This document shows positions 6,401 through 8,420 of a DNA stretch of 8,420 bases, one piece after another. The stretch is from an uncultured Peptococcaceae bacterium. GTDB taxonomy: Bacteria; Bacillota; Peptococcia; Peptococcales; Peptococcaceae. The stretch covers positions 1-8,420 of the forward strand of contig USPE01000076.1 in assembly GCA_900556545.1 (NCBI GenBank), read 5' to 3'. How positions within the stretch are numbered: the stretch's first letter is position 1; every line of letters starts with the position of its first letter. The notes beneath the pieces were generated by a model. That model was not told where the DNA came from and did not search any database. It worked only from the letters and a program-made list of their open reading frames with translations. The position numbers and the translations under genes are program-made.

Positions 6401-6998
6401 CTTCCAATTCATTGACAATATCCTGTACACGAATCAGATTATCCTCAGTATCCTTCAATTTTCTTTCTGCTTCCCGTTTCCGGTATTTATATCGAGTAAT
6501 TCCAGCAGCTTCTTCAATTAATCCGCGCCTGTCCTCCGGCTTTAAAGACAGAATTTCATCCACCTTACCCTGACTGATGATTGATAACCCTTCCCGTCCC
6601 AATCCAGTATCCATAAATAATTCCTGAATATCTTTCAGACGACTGGAAGCTTTATTGATAAGATACTCGCTTTCACCGGAACGATACAACCGACGAGTTA
6701 CAGTAACCTCATCAAAATCTACATCAAAAATACCTGCACTGTTATCCAACGTTAAGGAAACCTGTGCCATGCCCAAAGGTCGCCGATCTGCACTGCCCGC
6801 AAAAATCACATCTTCCATTTTGCTTCCGCGCAGATTTTTAATACTCTGCTCTCCCAAAACCCAACGAATACTATCCACTACATTGGACTTCCCACTACCA
6901 TTAGGACCCACGATTGCCGTAATTCCACTGGGAAATTCAAATTCTACCTTGTCTGCGAAGGATTTAAATCCTTGGATTTCCAGTCTCTTTAAATACAT
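3459..6998 (-). CDS. smc: Chromosome segregation/condensation ATPase SMC
   Basis: A 1179-residue SMC protein, core of the SMC-ScpAB complex that organises and segregates the chromosome. It has the full layout: N-terminal half of the ATPase head beginning MYLKRLEIQGFKSFADK with Walker A GPNGSGKS (31-38) and Q-loop SQGKVDEI (142-149); a long coiled coil (about 170-500); the hinge (about 503-665, ending LVTPGGALTGGN); the returning coiled coil (about 670-935); and the C-terminal head half with signature LSGGE (1086-1090), Walker B CILDE (D1114, E1115) and D-loop SALDD. The coiled-coil arms are very rich in glutamine, about 27% over two 250-residue stretches, with runs up to five. I chose the ATG at 6998: a GAGG site lies eight bases upstream, and the in-frame GTG at 7007 sits within that site. 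It is 15 bases after rnc, so co-transcribed. Confidence 0.97.
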   Translation of the reverse strand: MYLKRLEIQGFKSFADKVEFEFPSGITAIVGPNGSGKSNVVDSIRWVLGEQSIKNLRGSKMEDVIFAGSADRRPLGMAQVSLTLDNSAGIFDVDFDEVTVTRRLYRSGESEYLINKASSRLKDIQELFMDTGLGREGLSIISQGKVDEILSLKPEDRRGLIEEAAGITRYKYRKREAERKLKDTEDNLIRVQDIVNELEERVGPLGEQAEKARQYREWKQQLDGLELSLEVHDISENQSKEQQLQGKQLQMEDGLAQLSAQLSGQDAALAQLRLDAQQEEANFQQRQQAFYDLQNQLERHSNKIQANQQLQENVTEQLLKLQAEIVIQQEEKVALAQTLEEKQQQASAAEQIFQQQQIAVEEQKQQLQQLEDHLQLINQQQEENKAAVFSVMQAQAHNRNALLRLEQELSGGGRSKEKLEQKVDALRQEAAEQQKQREILQTQLAEQQTLQQVHNQKVAVLEQEIEKRKQQQFLLRQQLSETQAKWQEQQSRAKALKELEDSGEGYQYGVKSVLEQKKRGKLDGIVGTVSQLIRVPQHLEKAIETTMGVSLQNLVTETDKQAQAAIQYLKEYKKGRATFLPLNTVRGQRAEEDLSTEANVLGLAADLIEFDTAYEAIMLHLLGKVWVVADLASAVDIGKKRGFHHRMVTLDGELVTPGGALTGGNHEKERGGLLARRRQIMQLEEQVLQLEQQIAQQNNGLDVYYAETGEKKAEVAALHQQDQTLIRSIAQLEQQMDQQQREELRLQRELEFEQVSLQEQEQYLKKQAETLLQEQQRQQQLAEEEALLNVQTEEIKNQQQQQKALQDICSQNEIVLATAQQRWELLNQQSVEEQQRFAVLQRGLAGKQAEQRQLEQRATQYQQEIAENQQLVQQEQQQLAAYHEQVLASKESRKQQQSHIGSLEDAVRQQRQQHDQLREQKYQLELQLNKVRGYLSAGYRRLAQNFDCTYEDARARALLLENVPQTQKQIQQLKVQLGRLGEINFTAIEEFEQVQQRLQFLVVQTVDLQEARLSLNKVIEEMEKIMAQKFAQAYQDVNARFSQVFQSMFGGGQARLELSDPDDYLLTGIEIVAQPPGKKEQVLTLLSGGERAMTAIALLFSLLTVKPSPFCILDEIESALDDVNIDRFARFVREYAQKTQFIIISHRKGTMEAADVLYGVAMENKGVSRLMSVKISEYE

Positions 6999-7003
6999 AA
7001 ACC

Positions 7004-7010
7004 CCACCTC
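7004..7010 (-). promoter_or_regulatory. smc ribosome binding site (decides the start)
   Basis: GAGGTGG lies in the 15-base gap between the rnc stop and the smc ATG at 6998. The alternative GTG start at 7007 lies inside this site, so it is unlikely to be used. Confidence 0.7.
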
Positions 7011-7013
7011 TCT

Positions 7014-7727
7014 TTACTGCTCAATGGCTCCCATTTCAATCAATGTAAGACAAGCTGCATTCTGTTCCGCTTCTTTTTTCGTTTTTCCGGTACCTTCCGC
7101 CCGAACAACTCCATTAATACGTACACAGGCTGTAAAGCTTTTAGCGTGATCCGGACCTTCCTCACGAATAATGTCATAACTGATACTGTCCTCTTTATGA
7201 CGCTGCACCAATTCCTGCAATTGCGTTTTATAATCTCCGTAATGTCCCTTTCGCACCTGCTCCAGTTCAGGTTGAATATGACGCAAAATCAATGGACGGA
7301 CTGCATCAACGCCCAATTCTAAATAAATAGCACCTACCATGGCTTCCCAGGCATCTGCCAAATTGGAAGAACGATTGGCACCGCCACAACCCCGTTCACC
7401 CTTTCCTATCAAAAGGTACTCCCCTAAAGATACTCTTCTGGCTGCATTGGCCAAACTGCTTTCACAAACCAGAGCGGCTCTCATTTTTGTCAGTTCACCT
7501 TCCGGCTTATGAGGAAATTCCTCATAGAGATAGTGCCCGACTCCCAAATCTACAACAGCATCCCCTAAAAACTCCAGCCGTTGATTGTTAATCAGTTCAC
7601 TTCCTGTTTTCTCTAAAATAAAAGATGGATGGGTTAACGCAATACTTAACTGCTCTAAATTCGTCAAATCAATATGCAATCGCTGCAGCAATTGTTGTAA
7701 ATGATTTTTTCTTTTCTCTGGTATCAT
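7014..7727 (-). CDS. rnc: Ribonuclease III
   Basis: A 237-residue double-strand-specific endoribonuclease that processes the rRNA precursor and cleaves structured or antisense-paired RNAs. The N-terminal catalytic domain (about 1-155) carries signature NQRLEFLGDAVVD (48-60), with E52 and D56 matching E. coli E41 and D45. The second acidic pair is in LADAWEAMVGA (D125, E128, matching D114 and E117). Glutamine (Q49) stands where E. coli has E38, a substitution I believe is common in this phylum and not at one of the essential residues. The C-terminal dsRNA-binding domain (about 164-233) shows DYKTQLQELVQ and the GTGKTKKEAEQNAA helix. An AAGGA site is five bases before the ATG. It is the first gene in this window of the rnc-smc unit and is divergent from the NifX-like gene. 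No convincing -35 box was found for it. Confidence 0.96.
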   Translation of the reverse strand: MIPEKRKNHLQQLLQRLHIDLTNLEQLSIALTHPSFILEKTGSELINNQRLEFLGDAVVDLGVGHYLYEEFPHKPEGELTKMRAALVCESSLANAARRVSLGEYLLIGKGERGCGGANRSSNLADAWEAMVGAIYLELGVDAVRPLILRHIQPELEQVRKGHYGDYKTQLQELVQRHKEDSISYDIIREEGPDHAKSFTACVRINGVVRAEGTGKTKKEAEQNAACLTLIEMGAIEQ

Positions 7728-7748
7728 ATTTTTCCTTCTTTCTTTTTA

Positions 7749-7777
7749 TTGTGTTTCTAAGCTATTTGTATTATAAT
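7749..7777 (+). promoter_or_regulatory. Probable promoter of the NifX-like gene
   Basis: TATAAT (7772-7777) is a perfect -10 box, with TTGTGT (7749-7754, half of the consensus) 17 bases upstream. The box is about 42 bases before the ATG. The core ATTATAAT is palindromic, so it also reads TATAAT on the reverse strand toward rnc, but I found no good -35 box for that direction. The 91-base gap between rnc and this gene must hold the rnc promoter too if rnc is first in its operon. Confidence 0.5.
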
Positions 7778-7805
7778 GTTTACAGCTTTTAAATTACTAT
7801 ACTTT

Positions 7806-7811
7806 AGGGGG
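7806..7811 (+). promoter_or_regulatory. Ribosome binding site of the NifX-like gene
   Basis: AGGGGG is seven bases before the ATG at 7819 and supports that start. Confidence 0.65.
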
Positions 7812-7818
7812 ATTTACA

Positions 7819-8172
7819 ATGAAAATTTGTTTACCTACACGGGATGGCGTCATTGACGCTCATTTTGGTCATTGCGACCATTACACCATCTATACAATTG
7901 AAAACCGTCAAATCGTAGCAGAAGAAACCATGGCTTCTCCAGAAGGCTGCGGCTGTAAATCCGGCATCGCACCAGTTTTAGCACAAGCTGGTGTACTGGT
8001 AATGCTGGGCGGTAATATGGGTGATGGTGCAAAAAACGTACTAAATTCTAACGGAATCGAAGTCATCCGCGGCTGCTCCGGTCCTGTAAGAGAAGTTGCA
8101 GAAGCTTGGCTGCGCAATGAGCTTTCCGATAACCAGATTGCCTGCGATCATCATGACTGCGACCATCACTAA
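7819..8172 (+). CDS. NifX/NifB-C-like iron-molybdenum cofactor family protein with His-rich tail
   Basis: A 117-residue single-domain protein of the dinitrogenase iron-molybdenum cofactor (Nitro_FeMo-Co) family. Recognisable features are the start MKICLPT, the HFGHCDHY segment (15-22), the GCGCKSGIAPVL motif (43-54) typical of the CxC-bearing branch, and the GAKNVL...IEVIRG end of the fold (70-85). The last nine residues, CDHHDCDHH (109-117), form a likely metal-binding tail. Known members bind FeMo-cofactor precursors or Fe-S clusters, but many stand alone in organisms without nitrogenase, where their role is unknown. No nif gene is visible here, so I do not assign nitrogen fixation. AGGGGG lies seven bases before the ATG. 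It is divergent from rnc, and its stop codon overlaps that of the convergent membrane protein gene. Confidence 0.88.
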   Translation: MKICLPTRDGVIDAHFGHCDHYTIYTIENRQIVAEETMASPEGCGCKSGIAPVLAQAGVLVMLGGNMGDGAKNVLNSNGIEVIRGCSGPVREVAEAWLRNELSDNQIACDHHDCDHH

Positions 8173-8420
8173 AATTGCGTCAGCAACCAAGGTAAAAAGT
8201 ACGAAAAGAAACACATGATAACTGCGGCCATGCCAACTCCCAATATAATGGGCGGCATGGCTCTTTTTATGCTGATATTCAGCATAGAGGCAATCAATGC
8301 GCCTGTCCATGCTCCAGTACCCGGCAAAGGAATACCTACAAAAATAAACAATCCCCAAAATTCATATCGACGTATCTTATCGCTTTTTCCCATTGCTTTA
8401 CTTTCTAACCGTTCTACCAT
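8169..8420 (-). CDS. Small multidrug export family membrane protein (N-terminal part cut off)
   Basis: 83 residues are visible. The frame stays open to the window edge, and although its first codon here is ATG, family members are about 150-160 residues, so the N-terminal half probably lies outside. A basic loop (KAMGKSDKIRRYE) is followed by a hydrophobic segment with the characteristic motif IPLPGTGAWTGAL (30-42), then a second membrane segment (about 56-80) ending near the C-terminus. The PGTGAWTGA motif identifies the COG2426/sm_multi_ex family. The transport name rests on early annotation; I know of no firm substrate. The stop codon (TAG, 8169-8171) overlaps the TAA of the convergent NifX-like gene, leaving no intergenic space or terminator. 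Confidence 0.85.
   Translation of the reverse strand: MVERLESKAMGKSDKIRRYEFWGLFIFVGIPLPGTGAWTGALIASMLNISIKRAMPPIILGVGMAAVIMCFFSYFLPWLLTQF

Noticed and set aside
6655..7149. Forward frame of 164 codons over the start of smc and the end of rnc
   Set aside because: Antisense shadow of two well-supported genes; no independent evidence.
7772..7779. TATAAT on the reverse strand as the rnc promoter
   Set aside because: The box exists because ATTATAAT is palindromic, but the expected -35 position holds no recognisable hexamer, so I did not list it as a feature.

Overview
The window looks like a piece of a Bacillota (Firmicutes) chromosome carrying mostly housekeeping genes. The grounds are the rnc-smc-ftsY gene order, purine-rich Shine-Dalgarno sites before almost every gene, sigma-A-type promoters and a moderate, roughly mid-40s G+C by eye. 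Negativicutes or a related clostridial lineage is my best guess, but nothing here proves it. All sizeable reading frames are intact, and I see no insertion sequence, CRISPR array, phage gene or other mobile element.

Left part (1-790): the 3' end of a forward-strand metallo-beta-lactamase-fold hydrolase, then a gene-free stretch dense in stem-loops. The largest is a 24-position, near-perfect inverted repeat (437-509) that probably terminates transcription from both sides. Next is a reverse-strand tRNA-Arg with anticodon CCT (558-632), with its own near-consensus promoter (696-724).

Middle (788-7727), all on the reverse strand, read right to left: rnc (RNase III), smc (chromosome-condensing ATPase), ftsY (signal recognition particle receptor) and mtaD-like (5-methylthioadenosine/S-adenosylhomocysteine deaminase). 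rnc and smc are 15 bases apart and surely co-transcribed. A 233-base gap separates smc from ftsY. It holds a hairpin that may end the smc transcript and an extended -10 promoter for ftsY. ftsY and mtaD overlap by 16 bases and form a second, translationally coupled unit.

Right part (7819-8420): diverging from rnc is a small NifX/NifB-C-terminal-like protein of the dinitrogenase iron-molybdenum cofactor family, with a His/Asp/Cys-rich tail. Converging on it is the 3' part of a small multidrug export family membrane protein; the two stop codons overlap each other.

I do not find a clear new multi-gene system. The most unusual points are: (1) FtsY carries its acidic region at the C-terminus instead of the N-terminus and ends in an Arg/Trp cluster, whose codons also form the ribosome binding site and start of mtaD; (2) the SMC coiled-coil arms are about 27% glutamine; (3) the large compound stem-loop at 437-509.
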